Assembly: GCF_011761945.1 (NCBI RefSeq) | Contig: NZ_JAASQV010000005.1 | Span: forward strand, 1 to 64,000 | Length of the DNA: 64,000 nt | Source of the DNA: Sphingomonas leidyi | Lineage (GTDB): Bacteria; Pseudomonadota; Alphaproteobacteria; Sphingomonadales; Sphingomonadaceae | Direction of reading: 5' to 3' | In this document: positions 43,256 through 53,514 of the stretch, in pieces | How positions within the stretch are numbered: position 1 is the first letter of the stretch | Layout: the number at the start of each line of letters is the position of its first letter | The notes under the pieces: generated by a model | Seen by the model: only the letters and a program-made list of their open reading frames with translations | The model's database searches: none | What the model was told of the DNA's origin: nothing | Translations under genes and position numbers: made by a program

Positions 43256-44971
43256 ATGCACCATTGGTTGCGCATCGCGGCGCTGCCCGTCCTGCTCGCG
43301 CTCGGCGCGGCCTCGGCGGCGCCCGCGCCCGCGATATCCTATGAACTCGCGCCGGTGCTGCAGGGCGATGCGATCGCCGCGCTCGAAGTCACGATCCGGC
43401 TGCGCGCCGACAAATCGGGCGTCACTACGCTCGATTGGGCCGATGGCTGGGCCGGCGAGGACAAGCTCGGCCAATGGGCGCGCGACATCCACGTCCAGGG
43501 CGGCACGTCCGCCACCCCGGCGCCGCATGGCGGGCGCATCGTCCGTTCCGCCCCGGGCGCGCCGCTGGTCATGCGCTATCGGATCGTCTCTGCCTATGAC
43601 GCGGATCCCAGCGTGGCGGACAGCGAGCAGGCCCGTCCGGTCGTGCGCCCCGGCTGGTTCTATTCGGTGGGCGAGATCCTCTATGCCCGCCCCGTCGGGC
43701 GCGACGATGCGCCGGCCCGCTTCGCCTGGAAGGGGCCCGCCGGCATCGGCTTCGCCTCGGATACCGAGCATTCGACCGGCCTTGGCGGCCGCCCCCGCAG
43801 CGTGGGCGACATCCTCGAGAGCATCGCGATCGGCGGGCGCGATCTCTCCGTCACCACCATCATGGTGAAGGGCGCGCCCGTCCGCGTCGCGCATGTCGGC
43901 CGCTTCGGCTTCGACGTCCGGGCGTTCGACCGGCTGGCCGGCGAAGTGGTGGCAGTCGAGCGCGACTTCTGGCGCGAGACCGGCGCCGGCCCCTTCCTGA
44001 TCACGGCGATCCCGCTGGCGTCGATGCCCGGGCGGCTAAGCTATGGCGGCACCGGCCGCAGCGACGCCTTCGCCACCTGGATCGACCGCGACGCGCCGCT
44101 CTCCGGCCTGGGCTGGCTGCTCGCGCACGAATATTTCCACAGCTGGAATGCGCGCCAGCTCGGCCGCTTCCCCGAAACGGCCGAGGCCGAGGCCTATTGG
44201 CTGAGCGAGGGCTTCACCGATTTCTATGCGCGCCGGCTGATGCTGCGCGCCGGCCTGTGGACGCCGGAGAAGTTCGCCGCCGACTGGAACGAGATGCTGC
44301 GCGCCTATGCCGCCTCGTCCTTCCGGACCGCCGGCAATGTCGAGGCCGCCGCCAAGTTCTGGACCGGCGGCCAGGATGCGGAGAAGATCCCCTATCAGCG
44401 CGGATCGATGCTCGCCGCGCTATGGGACCGGCAGCTCCAGGCGAAGGGACTGGGGGATCTCGACACGGTGCTGCGCGCCCAGCGCGACCGGTTGCGCGGC
44501 GCGGCGGAACTGCCCCGGCTTACCGACGCGTTCGCTGCGGAGATGGACCGTGCGGGGCTCGATATCCGCCCCGACGTCGATCGCTATCTGGCGCGCGGCG
44601 AGCCGCTGTTCCTGCCCGAGGACGCCTTCGGCGCCTGCGCCCGGCTGGTCACCGCCGATGTGCCGGTGTTCGATCGCGGCTGGGACAATGCCGCCACGCA
44701 AAGGGCCGGCAACGTGCTCACCGGCGTCGATCCCGCTTCCAACGCCTATGCCGCCGGGCTGCGCGACGGGATGAAGATCCTGCGGCGCACCGCCGGCGAG
44801 CCGGGCAATTCGGCGGTGGATTTCGTGGTGGAAGTGCAGGACGGCGCGACGAAGCGCAGCGTCACCTTCCGCCCGGCCGGCGGGAAGACGCTGCGCACCC
44901 AGCAGATCGTCCTCGATTCGGCGCGCTTCGCTGCCGAGCCGGAGACGTGCAAGGCGGCGCTGGCCGGATAG
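43256..44971 (+). CDS. M61 family metallopeptidase
   Basis: A 571-residue exported M61 peptidase, paralogue of the one at 31238. Signal peptide about 1-22 (MHHWLRIAALPVLLALGAASA). Zinc motif HEYFH (H291, E292, H295) and the downstream Glu in SEGFTDFYARRL are intact. The C-terminal region (about 480-571, VLTGVDPASNAYAAGLRDGMKILRRT) looks like a PDZ-type domain. AAAGGGGATC precedes ATG 43256. Substrate unknown; N-terminal Gly/Ala removal is typical of the family. Confidence 0.9.
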   Translation: MHHWLRIAALPVLLALGAASAAPAPAISYELAPVLQGDAIAALEVTIRLRADKSGVTTLDWADGWAGEDKLGQWARDIHVQGGTSATPAPHGGRIVRSAPGAPLVMRYRIVSAYDADPSVADSEQARPVVRPGWFYSVGEILYARPVGRDDAPARFAWKGPAGIGFASDTEHSTGLGGRPRSVGDILESIAIGGRDLSVTTIMVKGAPVRVAHVGRFGFDVRAFDRLAGEVVAVERDFWRETGAGPFLITAIPLASMPGRLSYGGTGRSDAFATWIDRDAPLSGLGWLLAHEYFHSWNARQLGRFPETAEAEAYWLSEGFTDFYARRLMLRAGLWTPEKFAADWNEMLRAYAASSFRTAGNVEAAAKFWTGGQDAEKIPYQRGSMLAALWDRQLQAKGLGDLDTVLRAQRDRLRGAAELPRLTDAFAAEMDRAGLDIRPDVDRYLARGEPLFLPEDAFGACARLVTADVPVFDRGWDNAATQRAGNVLTGVDPASNAYAAGLRDGMKILRRTAGEPGNSAVDFVVEVQDGATKRSVTFRPAGGKTLRTQQIVLDSARFAAEPETCKAALAG

Positions 44972-44984
44972 GACGGCCCCGGGG

Positions 44985-45377
44985 CTATCCGCGCGGCCGC
45001 GCCTCATAGCGCATCGCGCCGATGTCGTTGCCTTCGGTGTCGAGGAAGCGGATCAGCGTGCCGACCGTCGGAATCACGGCGCGCGGCAGGGTGATCGCGC
45101 CGCCATGCGCCACGACGCGCTCGGCCACCGCATCGACATCGTCGACCGCGAAGGTCGGCTCGATCCCGTTCAGTCCCTCGCCGCTGCGCGGAACATGCCG
45201 CTTGTGCATCAGCCCCTGCACGCCCGGCGCATCCGCGTCGCCGGTATGGATCAGGTAGAAGCCCGGCGGGCCCCAGGGCTCGAATTCCCAGCCGAACACC
45301 GCTTCGTAGAAGCTGCGGGCGCGATCGACATCGTCGACATGGAGGGCGAAGGAAGCAAGGTTGGCGGGCATCGGCAT
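44985..45377 (-). CDS. VOC family (glyoxalase-like) protein
   Basis: A 130-residue vicinal-oxygen-chelate protein. Pattern FALHVDDVDRARSFYEAVFGWEFEPWG (about 10-36) opens the first beta-alpha-beta-beta-beta unit, and ETFAVDDVDAV-like residues (PTFAVDDVDAVAERVVAHGG, about 74-93) the second, with FLDTEGNDIGAM closing. Metal ligands would be His13 and the late Glu in DTEGN. Glyoxalase or dioxygenase-like activity, substrate unknown. It is divergent from the AraC gene. Confidence 0.87.
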   Translation of the reverse strand: MPMPANLASFALHVDDVDRARSFYEAVFGWEFEPWGPPGFYLIHTGDADAPGVQGLMHKRHVPRSGEGLNGIEPTFAVDDVDAVAERVVAHGGAITLPRAVIPTVGTLIRFLDTEGNDIGAMRYEARPRG

Positions 45378-45452
45378 CGCTCCGGCATCGGGGAGGGCAT
45401 GGCGGGATTTTGTCGCGCTCGCGCCTTCGCCGCAATCCCGCTATAACGGCGC

Positions 45453-46225
45453 ATGATGTCGCGAATCCGGCGCAGCGTGGCCGACGAGCCCTTTCTGCTG
45501 ATCCGCACGGCGGCGAGCGACCATCATGCCGGCGAGGCGATCCCGCCGCATGCGCATGACTGGCACCAGCTGGTCCATGCCGCTGCCGGGATGATGGAGA
45601 TCTGGACCGAGCGGGGTTCGTGGATCGCGCCCAGCGGCCGGGCGGTGTGGGTGCCGGCGGGCGTGCGGCACGGCATCCGCTTTGCCGCGGCGAGCACGCT
45701 CCGCACCCTCTATCTCCAGCCGGAATGGGCGCAGGGGCTGCCGCGCGACTGCGTGGCCGTCACGGTGTCGCCGCTGCTGCGCGAGCTGGTGCTGCGGGCC
45801 GTGGCCTGGGGGATGCTCGACGGCCGCCGCCCCGCCGAAGCGGCAGTGGCGCTGCTGGTCCGCGAGGAATTCCGGCGCTCCGATACGCCGCCCTTCGATC
45901 TGCCCGAGCCGGCCAGCCAGGCGATGCGGCGCGCCGCCGATCTGGCCCGCAGGGGCAGGCGCGGGCCGGAGATCGCGACGGCGACCGGCATGAGCCTGCG
46001 CGCGCTCGAGCGCCGCTTCCGATCGGAAACCGGCCTGAGCCTGGGCCGCTGGCGCCGCCATGCGCTGCTGCTGGCCGCGATGGAACGGCTTGGCGCGGGC
46101 GAGCCGGTCAAGTCGGTCGCCGCCCATGCCGGTTTCGCCACGCCCAGCGCCTTCGTCGCCGCCTTCCGCGCCGCATTCGGCGAGACGCCGGGATGCTTTT
46201 CAGCCTGCCGCCCGCGCGTTCCTGA
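45453..46225 (+). CDS. AraC family transcriptional regulator (frame break at C-terminus)
   Basis: An AraC-type regulator of about 257 residues. The N-terminal cupin-like sensor (HAHDWHQLVHAAAGMMEIWTE, about 34-54) is followed by two helix-turn-helices near 170-250 (GPEIATATGMSLRALERRF and VKSVAAHAGFATPSAFVAAF, ending FGETPG). In the raw frame the reading continues without a stop for nearly 290 more codons straight across the FMN reductase gene in antisense, which is not credible. With one extra G in the GGG run at about 46191-46193 it would end TPGMLFSLPPARS with a TGA at 46223-46225, the end given here. The DNA-binding domain itself is intact. Confidence 0.7.
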
Positions 46226-46775
46226 GCGCCTTGCCCCACCAGGCCAGCTCGTCGAACAGATGGTTCAGCCGTGCGCCTTCGCGCGTGTCCGCGGCGAAGC
46301 GGCCGCCCTCGCGCCGGTTCCACACGCCCTGCAGGTGGAGCGCTCCTTCCAGCGGCGCCATCTGCAGCTCGCGCGAGACCATGGTGAGCTGCTCCACCGC
46401 ACGCGCGCCGCCCATGCCGCCATAGGCGACGAAGGCCACCGGCTTGCGGTTCCATTCGGCATAGACGGTGTCGAGCGCGTTCTTGAGCACCGCGGGGATG
46501 CCGTGATTATATTCGGGCGCGATCAGGATGAAGCCGTCGGCGCTCGCCACCTTCTCGCCCCAGGCGATCTGCTTGGCGTCGGCATAGTCGCCCGCCGCGG
46601 GCGGCTTGGGATGAGGATAGAAGGGCAGGTCCCATTGCTTCAGGTCGATCAGCTCGCAGTCGAGATCGTCGCGATCCGCATCCGCCGCGCCCATCACCCA
46701 GTTGCCGATCGGCTCCGCCACCCGTCCCTCGCGGACAGACCCGAGGATGACGAGGATCTTCAGCTTTTGCGTCAT
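46200..46775 (-). CDS. NADPH-dependent FMN reductase
   Basis: A 191-residue flavodoxin-fold reductase (NAD(P)H:FMN/quinone reductase family). FMN phosphate loop GSVREGRVAEPIGNW (about 12-26), the conserved PEYNHGIPAVLKNALD (about 87-102) and AYGGMGGARAVEQL (about 117-130). It reduces FMN or quinones with NAD(P)H. ATG 46775 has AAGGGAAG upstream. Its end overlaps the end of the AraC gene, and its start faces typA. Confidence 0.9.
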   Translation of the reverse strand: MTQKLKILVILGSVREGRVAEPIGNWVMGAADADRDDLDCELIDLKQWDLPFYPHPKPPAAGDYADAKQIAWGEKVASADGFILIAPEYNHGIPAVLKNALDTVYAEWNRKPVAFVAYGGMGGARAVEQLTMVSRELQMAPLEGALHLQGVWNRREGGRFAADTREGARLNHLFDELAWWGKALRNARAAG

Positions 46776-47086
46776 TGTCTTCCCTTCGTGCATGCCGCGC
46801 TGCCCGGCGCGGCGCCTTTGCGGTTCAGGATGGCCGATGCGCGCGCGTGCTCCAACCACCCATTTGGCGCCCCTTCCGGCGATCGCCGCCCGCGCCCGGC
46901 GCGCCGCCGCCATCGCGCGCGATGGGGCAGGGGGCCTTGCGACCCTCCGCTGCCGGTCGCTCCCGCCCGGGCACCGGGAGAGGCAACGGAGTCAATGCCT
47001 TCGTCCGGCGGGCTGCCGAATCACCGGGCTTCCCGCAACGCACAAATTGCTGTACGGGCCCGCCAACTTCTTTCCAGGAAAGCACC
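46776..47086. other. Intergenic region between FMN reductase and typA
   Basis: A 311-base stretch without a supported gene. It is GC-rich with many CG steps, and a GCCCGGCGC/GCGCCGGGC-like hairpin potential can be seen near 46895-46905. It should hold the promoters of both divergent genes; no convincing -35/-10 pair was read. AGGAA lies 7 bases before the typA ATG. Confidence 0.5.
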
Positions 47087-48928
<1,842 letters not shown>

Positions 48929-48960
48929 GACCTTTCCTGCAGGCACCGATCTGTGTTTGG

Positions 48961-48991
48961 CTCCGTCCGGTCCCCAGTGGATCGGGCGGAG
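48961..48991 (+). promoter_or_regulatory. SD-containing stem-loop (copy 1), also terminator-like
   Basis: CTCCGTCC (48961-48968) pairs with GGGCGGAG (48984-48991), with one G-U pair, around a 15-base loop, and is followed by TTTTC. The right arm contains GGAG, 5 bases before ATG 48997, so folding would hide the ribosome site of the following frame. It can equally end typA transcription. A homologous copy lies at 49337-49366. Confidence 0.55.
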
Positions 48992-48996
48992 TTTTC

Positions 48997-49292
48997 ATGG
49001 GCTTCGTTCGCGGGGCGACAATCGTGCCGATGTCGATGCGCTGGTTGGAGCGGCCGGGATCATCATACTCGTCTGGCTGCTTGCGACGTTCGTGCCCTCG
49101 ATCGTCCTGCTCGCCCGCCGGCTGCATGATTTCGACGCCAGCGGCAAATGGGCTTGGACGACTTTCGTCCCGTATCTCGGGTTCCTCGCCGTGATCGTGA
49201 TCGGCCTGATTCCGGGAACCAAGGGCGAGAACGAGAAGGGCCAGGATCCGCGCGACCTGGATCCGAACGCGATGGCCGAGGTCTTCGAGTGA
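48997..49292 (+). pseudogene. DUF805 protein remnant (truncated, frame break)
   Basis: The C-terminal two thirds of a DUF805 membrane protein can be read in one frame: GIIILVWLLATFVPSIVLL, then ARRLHDFDASGKWAW and YLGFLAVIVIGLIPGTKGENE, ending at TGA 49292. The only ATG with a Shine-Dalgarno sequence (48997) is in another frame. One extra G in the GGGG run at about 49016-49019 would join them into a 98-residue protein starting MGFVRGGDNRADVDALVG. Even so, the usual N-terminal block of the family (the first two hydrophobic segments) is missing, so it is truncated. Either a decayed gene or a sequence error on a short gene. Confidence 0.65.
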
Positions 49293-49336
49293 TTTGGGGG
49301 GGCGGGGCTTTCCAACGGACGGGTATCTATGATTAG

Positions 49337-49366
49337 CTCCGTCTCGTCCCAGTAGGTCGGACGGAG
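49337..49366 (+). promoter_or_regulatory. SD-containing stem-loop (copy 2)
   Basis: CTCCGTC (49337-49343) pairs perfectly with GACGGAG (49360-49366) around a 16-base loop. GGAG in the right arm lies 6 bases before ATG 49373. Stem and loop align with copy 1 at 48961-48991 (shared CCCAGTGG/CCCAGTAGG loop core). No U-run follows, so the terminator reading is weaker here. Confidence 0.55.
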
Positions 49367-49372
49367 TTCTCT

Positions 49373-49936
49373 ATGCTGCTCACGGTGCTGGCCCTGATCG
49401 CCGCGCAGGAAGCGCCGGGCACGGTCAACCAGCCGAAACAGGGTGCGGACGGCAAGCAGAGCTGGTCGATCCTCAACGATCCCTGCTCCGGCGGCCCGCC
49501 GCGCAAGCCGGACGAGATCGTGGTCTGCGGCCAGGGCGTCGATTCCGTTCCCCGCCTGCCGCTCCCCGGCGAGCGGGGTCCGCCCGACCGGCCGATGCCG
49601 AGCAATCCGGACGTGAGCGGCATCGGCGCGCTCAACGCCTCGATCGCGCCCTGCGCCACCCGGTCCGAGGGCTGCACGACGGGCATCAATATCCTCGGCA
49701 TGGGCACGGCCCTGATCCGCGGCGTGGGCAAGCTGGTCGACCCGAACAGCTGCTGCGAGGAGCCGGGCGAGGCGACCAACCCGGTCAAGCTGATCGGCGA
49801 TGCAATTGGCGGGGTGGGGCGCAGCTTCAAGAAGAAACCCGACAAGGCCGGCCGCGTCGCCATCCCGCTCGACGACTTGCCGCCGCCCGAGCCGCGCCGG
49901 CTGCGCGATCTCGAGGTCCGCCTGCCGCTACCTTGA
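49373..49936 (+). CDS. Hypothetical exported protein
   Basis: A 187-residue protein whose N-terminus MLLTVLALIAAQEA is hydrophobic and short, so it may be exported. Six or more Cys occur in pairs (NDPCSGG, VVCGQ, APCATRSEGC, NSCCEE). The motif DEIVVCGQ...RLPLPGERGPPDRP (about 47-73) is a recurring pattern of small sphingomonad proteins of unknown function. Pro/Arg-rich C-terminus. Its ribosome site is inside the stem-loop just upstream. Confidence 0.75.
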   Translation: MLLTVLALIAAQEAPGTVNQPKQGADGKQSWSILNDPCSGGPPRKPDEIVVCGQGVDSVPRLPLPGERGPPDRPMPSNPDVSGIGALNASIAPCATRSEGCTTGINILGMGTALIRGVGKLVDPNSCCEEPGEATNPVKLIGDAIGGVGRSFKKKPDKAGRVAIPLDDLPPPEPRRLRDLEVRLPLP

Positions 49937-49992
49937 CCTTTGCCACCGGTGTCATCTAGCGTCCACTCCTAAACGATATCGGGGAGGATTGG

Positions 49993-50850
49993 ATGCGAGG
50001 GGCTATGTTCGCCGGTTTGGCTCTGGTGCTGTCGGCCGGCGCGGCACAGGCGCAGACTGCCCCGAAGGACCGCCCCCCGGCGGTGCCGATCAAGGCGTCG
50101 AAGATCATCCTGGTCGGCGATTCCACCACCCAGGTGCTGTCGGGCTGGGGCGGCAGCTTCTGCGCCTATCACGTCACCAGTTTCGCCGCCTGCGTGAACC
50201 TCGCCCGGGGCGGGCGCAGCACCTATAGCTACCGGGCCGAGGGCAGCTGGGACCTGGCACTGGCCGAGATGAAGACGCGCGGCTTCGCGAAGACCTGGGT
50301 GCTCATCCAGTTCGGCCATAACGACCAGCCGGGCAAGCCGGGCCGCTCGACCGATCTCGCCACCGAATTCCCGGCGAACCTGCGCCTCTATGTCCAGGAG
50401 GCCCGCGCCGCCGGCGCCGAGCCGATCCTTCTCACGCCGCTCACCCGGCGCCAGTTCAAGGCAGGCAAGCTCGAGCGCGATCTCGATCCCTGGGCGGAGG
50501 CGATCCGCAAGGTGGCGGCGGAGCTGAAGGTGCCGCTGGTCGATCTCAACCGGCGCAGCGCCGATGCGGTGGAGGCGCTGGGGCCGTCGATGGCCAACCG
50601 CTTCGCGCAGGTGCCGCCGGCCCGCGAGGTCGCCGCCGCGGCGCTTGCCGGCACCACGATCGCCAACCCGGTCGCGGCCGTCGCCCAGGCCCTGCCGCAG
50701 GACAATGCTGCGGTCGAGCCGCTGGGCGATGCCAGGCTCGCCTTCGACTATACGCATCTCGGCCCGGTAGGCGCCGATTTCTTCTCGAAGATGGTGGCCG
50801 ACGCGCTGGCGGTCGCCGTGCCGGGGATGCGCCCGCTGCTGGTACCCTGA
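49993..50850 (+). CDS. Rhamnogalacturonan acetylesterase-like SGNH hydrolase
   Basis: A 285-residue exported esterase. Signal peptide about 1-21 (MRGAMFAGLALVLSAGAAQA). SGNH blocks: VGDSTTQ (nucleophile Ser, about 41-47), RGGRSTYSY (block II), IQFGHNDQPG (block III, about 97-106) and the C-terminal DYTHLGPVGAD (Asp-His, about 253-263). The GDSTT/RGGRSxxS pattern is that of rhamnogalacturonan acetylesterases, which deacetylate pectin. A plant-cell-wall role is likely but no other pectin gene is nearby. GGGGAGG precedes ATG 49993. Confidence 0.9.
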   Translation: MRGAMFAGLALVLSAGAAQAQTAPKDRPPAVPIKASKIILVGDSTTQVLSGWGGSFCAYHVTSFAACVNLARGGRSTYSYRAEGSWDLALAEMKTRGFAKTWVLIQFGHNDQPGKPGRSTDLATEFPANLRLYVQEARAAGAEPILLTPLTRRQFKAGKLERDLDPWAEAIRKVAAELKVPLVDLNRRSADAVEALGPSMANRFAQVPPAREVAAAALAGTTIANPVAAVAQALPQDNAAVEPLGDARLAFDYTHLGPVGADFFSKMVADALAVAVPGMRPLLVP

Positions 50851-50869
50851 GACTAGCGGCGCCGCCCGA

Positions 50870-51271
50870 TCAGGCGTCGCCCAGCGCGAGCAGCACGGCC
50901 CATTCGTCGTCGCGGACGGGCGTGACCGAGAGGCGGGACTGGCGGAGCACTTCGAGCTTCGCCAGCCGCGGTTCGGCCTTGAGCATGGCGAGCGTCACCG
51001 GCCTGGCGAGCTTGCGCACCGGCTTCACCGCGACGCTGGCCCATTTGCCGTCATCGCCGTCCGGCTGCCAGGCGCGGGTGATCTCCATGATCCCCACCGC
51101 CGCCTTCTCGGTGTTCGAATGATAGAACAGGGCCTGGTCGCCCGGCGCCATGTCCTTCAGGAAGTTGCGGGCAGTGTAGTTGCGCACGCCGTTCCATTCG
51201 GTCGCCCCGTCGCGGACCAGGTCGTCCCAGGAATAGGCGTCGGGTTCGGAGCGGAGGAGCCAGTAGCGCAT
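50870..51271 (-). CDS. EVE domain protein
   Basis: A 133-residue EVE-domain protein (PUA-like fold, related to YTH and thymocyte nuclear protein 1). Hallmarks are WLLRSEPDAYSWDDLVRDG (about 4-22), WNGVRNYTARNFL (about 26-38), GDQALFYHSNTEKAAVGIMEI (about 44-64) and the LRQSRLSVTPV ending. EVE proteins are thought to read modified bases in DNA or RNA and are found both as housekeeping and in defence contexts; here there is no defence neighbour. Confidence 0.92.
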   Translation of the reverse strand: MRYWLLRSEPDAYSWDDLVRDGATEWNGVRNYTARNFLKDMAPGDQALFYHSNTEKAAVGIMEITRAWQPDGDDGKWASVAVKPVRKLARPVTLAMLKAEPRLAKLEVLRQSRLSVTPVRDDEWAVLLALGDA

Positions 51272-51414
51272 GCCGCCGCCTTAACCGCCTAAACGGCTGC
51301 TTAACAACCGATTCCGAACCAGTTCAGCCGCCGGGCGTTATCTCCATAGCCTCAGCGCCGCGACTCGTCCCTCCTCGGACGGCCGGCAGGCGCCCGCAAA
51401 TGAGGAGGAAAGTG

Positions 51415-51786
51415 ATGACCAATTTCGTTAAGAAGGCCGTGCTCGGCACCGTCCTGGGCGCGACCGTGCTGGTCGCCGTCGCGCCGGCGGCCGAGGCGCA
51501 GCGCTATCGCGGCCATTATCGCGGCCATGACAATACCGGCACCGCAATCGTCGCGGGTATCGCCGGCCTCGCCATCGGTGCCGCGATCGCCAGCGACGGC
51601 CGCCGCTACGACCATTATGACCGCCGCTATGACTATGATCGCAGCTATTATCGCGACCATGGCTATTACCCGACCGACGGCTATTATTATCGCGACTATT
51701 ACCGCTCCTATCGCGGCTATTGCGAGGTCCGCCGGGTGTGGGATCCCTATCTCGATCGCCCGGTGCGGGTCCGCTACTGCCGCTGA
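51415..51786 (+). CDS. Exported Tyr-rich hypothetical protein
   Basis: A 123-residue secreted protein. Signal peptide about 1-28 (MTNFVKKAVLGTVLGATVLV, cleavage near AEA). A Gly-zipper-like segment follows (GTAIVAGIAGLAIGAAIASDG, about 42-62), then a very Tyr/Arg/Asp-rich tail (YDRRYDYDRSYYRDHGYY). It ends with a Cys pair (GYCEVRR and RYCR). GGAGGAAAGTG precedes ATG 51415. This is the pattern of small surface or glycine-zipper envelope proteins; function unknown. Confidence 0.82.
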   Translation: MTNFVKKAVLGTVLGATVLVAVAPAAEAQRYRGHYRGHDNTGTAIVAGIAGLAIGAAIASDGRRYDHYDRRYDYDRSYYRDHGYYPTDGYYYRDYYRSYRGYCEVRRVWDPYLDRPVRVRYCR

Positions 51787-51836
51787 CGTTTCCGGGGAGG
51801 GGTAGCCTGGCGCTGCCCCTCCGCTACGCTGCGGGC

Positions 51837-53498
51837 ATGGGCACCGATTCGCACCTGCAGCCGCGGCAGCACGCCGCCGATCCTTCCGATCCCTATCGCC
51901 GGGAAGCCCAGACCTTCCCCGAACTCGACGACGACATGGCCGGGCGCGCCGCCGCCTTTGGCAGCGTCGAGGAATGGCCGGAGGGCGGCGCCCTGTTCGA
52001 GCGCGGGCAGCGCAGCGTCGATTTCTTCCTGGTGCTGGCCGGCGCGGTCGAAGTGCTTGACGTCGATGCCAAGGGCCGCGAGCATGTCGTGCATGTCCAT
52101 GGGGCTCGCCAGTTCACCGGCGAGCTCGATCTGTTCAACGACCGCAAGATCCTCGTCTCCGCCCGGGTGCTGCCCGGCACGCGCCTCGTGCGGGTCGAGC
52201 GGCTGGCGTTTCGCCGCCTGATCGCCGCCGAGCCGGACATCGGCGAGGTCGTGATGCGCGCCTTCATCCTGCGCCGGGTGGGCATGATGCTGCACGGCGA
52301 GGCAGGCATCGCGCTGATCGGTCCCGCGCACGGCGCGGCCACTGTCCGGATCGAGAGCTTCCTGCGCCGCAACGGGCTGCCCCATCGCCAGATCGACACC
52401 GAGACCGATGCCGATGCCGGCGGCTTCCTCGAATGCTTCCGGCTCGCACCGGAGGACCTGCCCGTGGTGGTGGTCCGGGGCCAGGCGCTGCGGCGGCCGA
52501 GCAACGGCCAGGTGGCGGACGCGCTTGGCCTCACCGTCGAGCTCGATCCCGCCCATGTCCATGACGTCGCCGTGGTCGGTGCCGGCCCCGCCGGGCTTGC
52601 CTCCGCCGTCTATGCCGCCTCGGAGGGGCTCGACACGATCGTCGTCGAATCGATCGCGCCGGGCGGGCAGGCGGGGACCAGCTCCAAGATCGAGAATTAT
52701 CTCGGCTTCCCCACCGGCATCTCGGGCCAGGCGCTGGCCGGACGGGCCCAGGTGCAGGCGCAGAAGTTCGGCGCGCGCCTGCTGGTCTCGCGCGGCGCGG
52801 TGGGGCTCGATTGCGCCGCAACGCCGTTCGTCGTGCGGCTCGACGACGGGACCGAGATCCGCTCGCGCGTCGTGGTGGTCGCCACCGGCGCCCGCTATCG
52901 CAAGCTCGACTTGCCGCGCTATGCCGAGCTGGAGGGCAACGGCATCTATTATGCCGCCACCAACATGGAAGCCGGGCTCTGCGCCGGGCAGGAAGTGGTG
53001 GTGGTGGGCGGCGGCAACTCGGCCGGGCAGGCGGCGATCTACCTCGCCCGCAGCGCGGGGCATGTCCACATCCTGGTCCGCGGCAAGGGGCTGGCCGAGA
53101 CGATGTCGCGCTATCTGATCGACAGGATCGAGGCTTCGGACCGGATCACGCTGCACCCCTTCACCGAAGTGACCGCGCTGGAGGGCGAGCGGCACCTGAC
53201 CGGCCTGGGCTGGACCGACCGCAAGAGCGGCGAGGCGAGCCGGCGCCGCGTGGGCGCGCTGTTCGTGATGATCGGCGCGGTGCCCGCGACCGACTGGCTG
53301 GACGGCTGCCTCGACCTGGATCCCGCCGGCTTCGTGCGGACGGGGAGCGGCGACACCTTCTTCTGCTCGTCCAGGCCGGGCATCTTCGCGGTCGGCGACG
53401 TCCGCTCGGGCTCGGTCAAGCGAGTCGCGTCGGGCGTGGGCGAGGGATCGGTGGTGGTCTCTTCGATCCACCGTTATCTTGAAAGCCTGCGCCAATAG
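51837..53498 (+). CDS. cNMP-binding / thioredoxin reductase-like flavoprotein
   Basis: A 553-residue two-module protein. Residues about 30-150 form a cyclic-nucleotide-binding-type beta roll (FERGQRSVDFFLVLAGAVEVLD, then GARQFTGELDLFNDR). A thioredoxin-like or linker part covers 160-230. A thioredoxin reductase-type FAD/NAD domain follows: VVGAGPAGLASAVYAA (about 240), SKIENYLGFP, VVVATGARYR, VVVGGGNSAGQAA (about 385) and the ending FAVGDVRSGSVKRVASGVGEG. The redox CxxC of true thioredoxin reductases is missing (YYAATNMEAG stands where it is expected), so it cannot reduce thioredoxin the standard way. Such fusions are seen in many proteobacteria; the ligand and acceptor are unknown. Confidence 0.88.
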   Translation: MGTDSHLQPRQHAADPSDPYRREAQTFPELDDDMAGRAAAFGSVEEWPEGGALFERGQRSVDFFLVLAGAVEVLDVDAKGREHVVHVHGARQFTGELDLFNDRKILVSARVLPGTRLVRVERLAFRRLIAAEPDIGEVVMRAFILRRVGMMLHGEAGIALIGPAHGAATVRIESFLRRNGLPHRQIDTETDADAGGFLECFRLAPEDLPVVVVRGQALRRPSNGQVADALGLTVELDPAHVHDVAVVGAGPAGLASAVYAASEGLDTIVVESIAPGGQAGTSSKIENYLGFPTGISGQALAGRAQVQAQKFGARLLVSRGAVGLDCAATPFVVRLDDGTEIRSRVVVVATGARYRKLDLPRYAELEGNGIYYAATNMEAGLCAGQEVVVVGGGNSAGQAAIYLARSAGHVHILVRGKGLAETMSRYLIDRIEASDRITLHPFTEVTALEGERHLTGLGWTDRKSGEASRRRVGALFVMIGAVPATDWLDGCLDLDPAGFVRTGSGDTFFCSSRPGIFAVGDVRSGSVKRVASGVGEGSVVVSSIHRYLESLRQ

Positions 53499-53514
53499 CG
53501 GCAAAGGGCTGCCC

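Noticed and set aside
48997..49194. 65-codon frame from the stem-loop ATG taken as a separate gene
   Set aside because: It leaves the DUF805 frame at once and has low-complexity Ser/Arg/Cys sequence.
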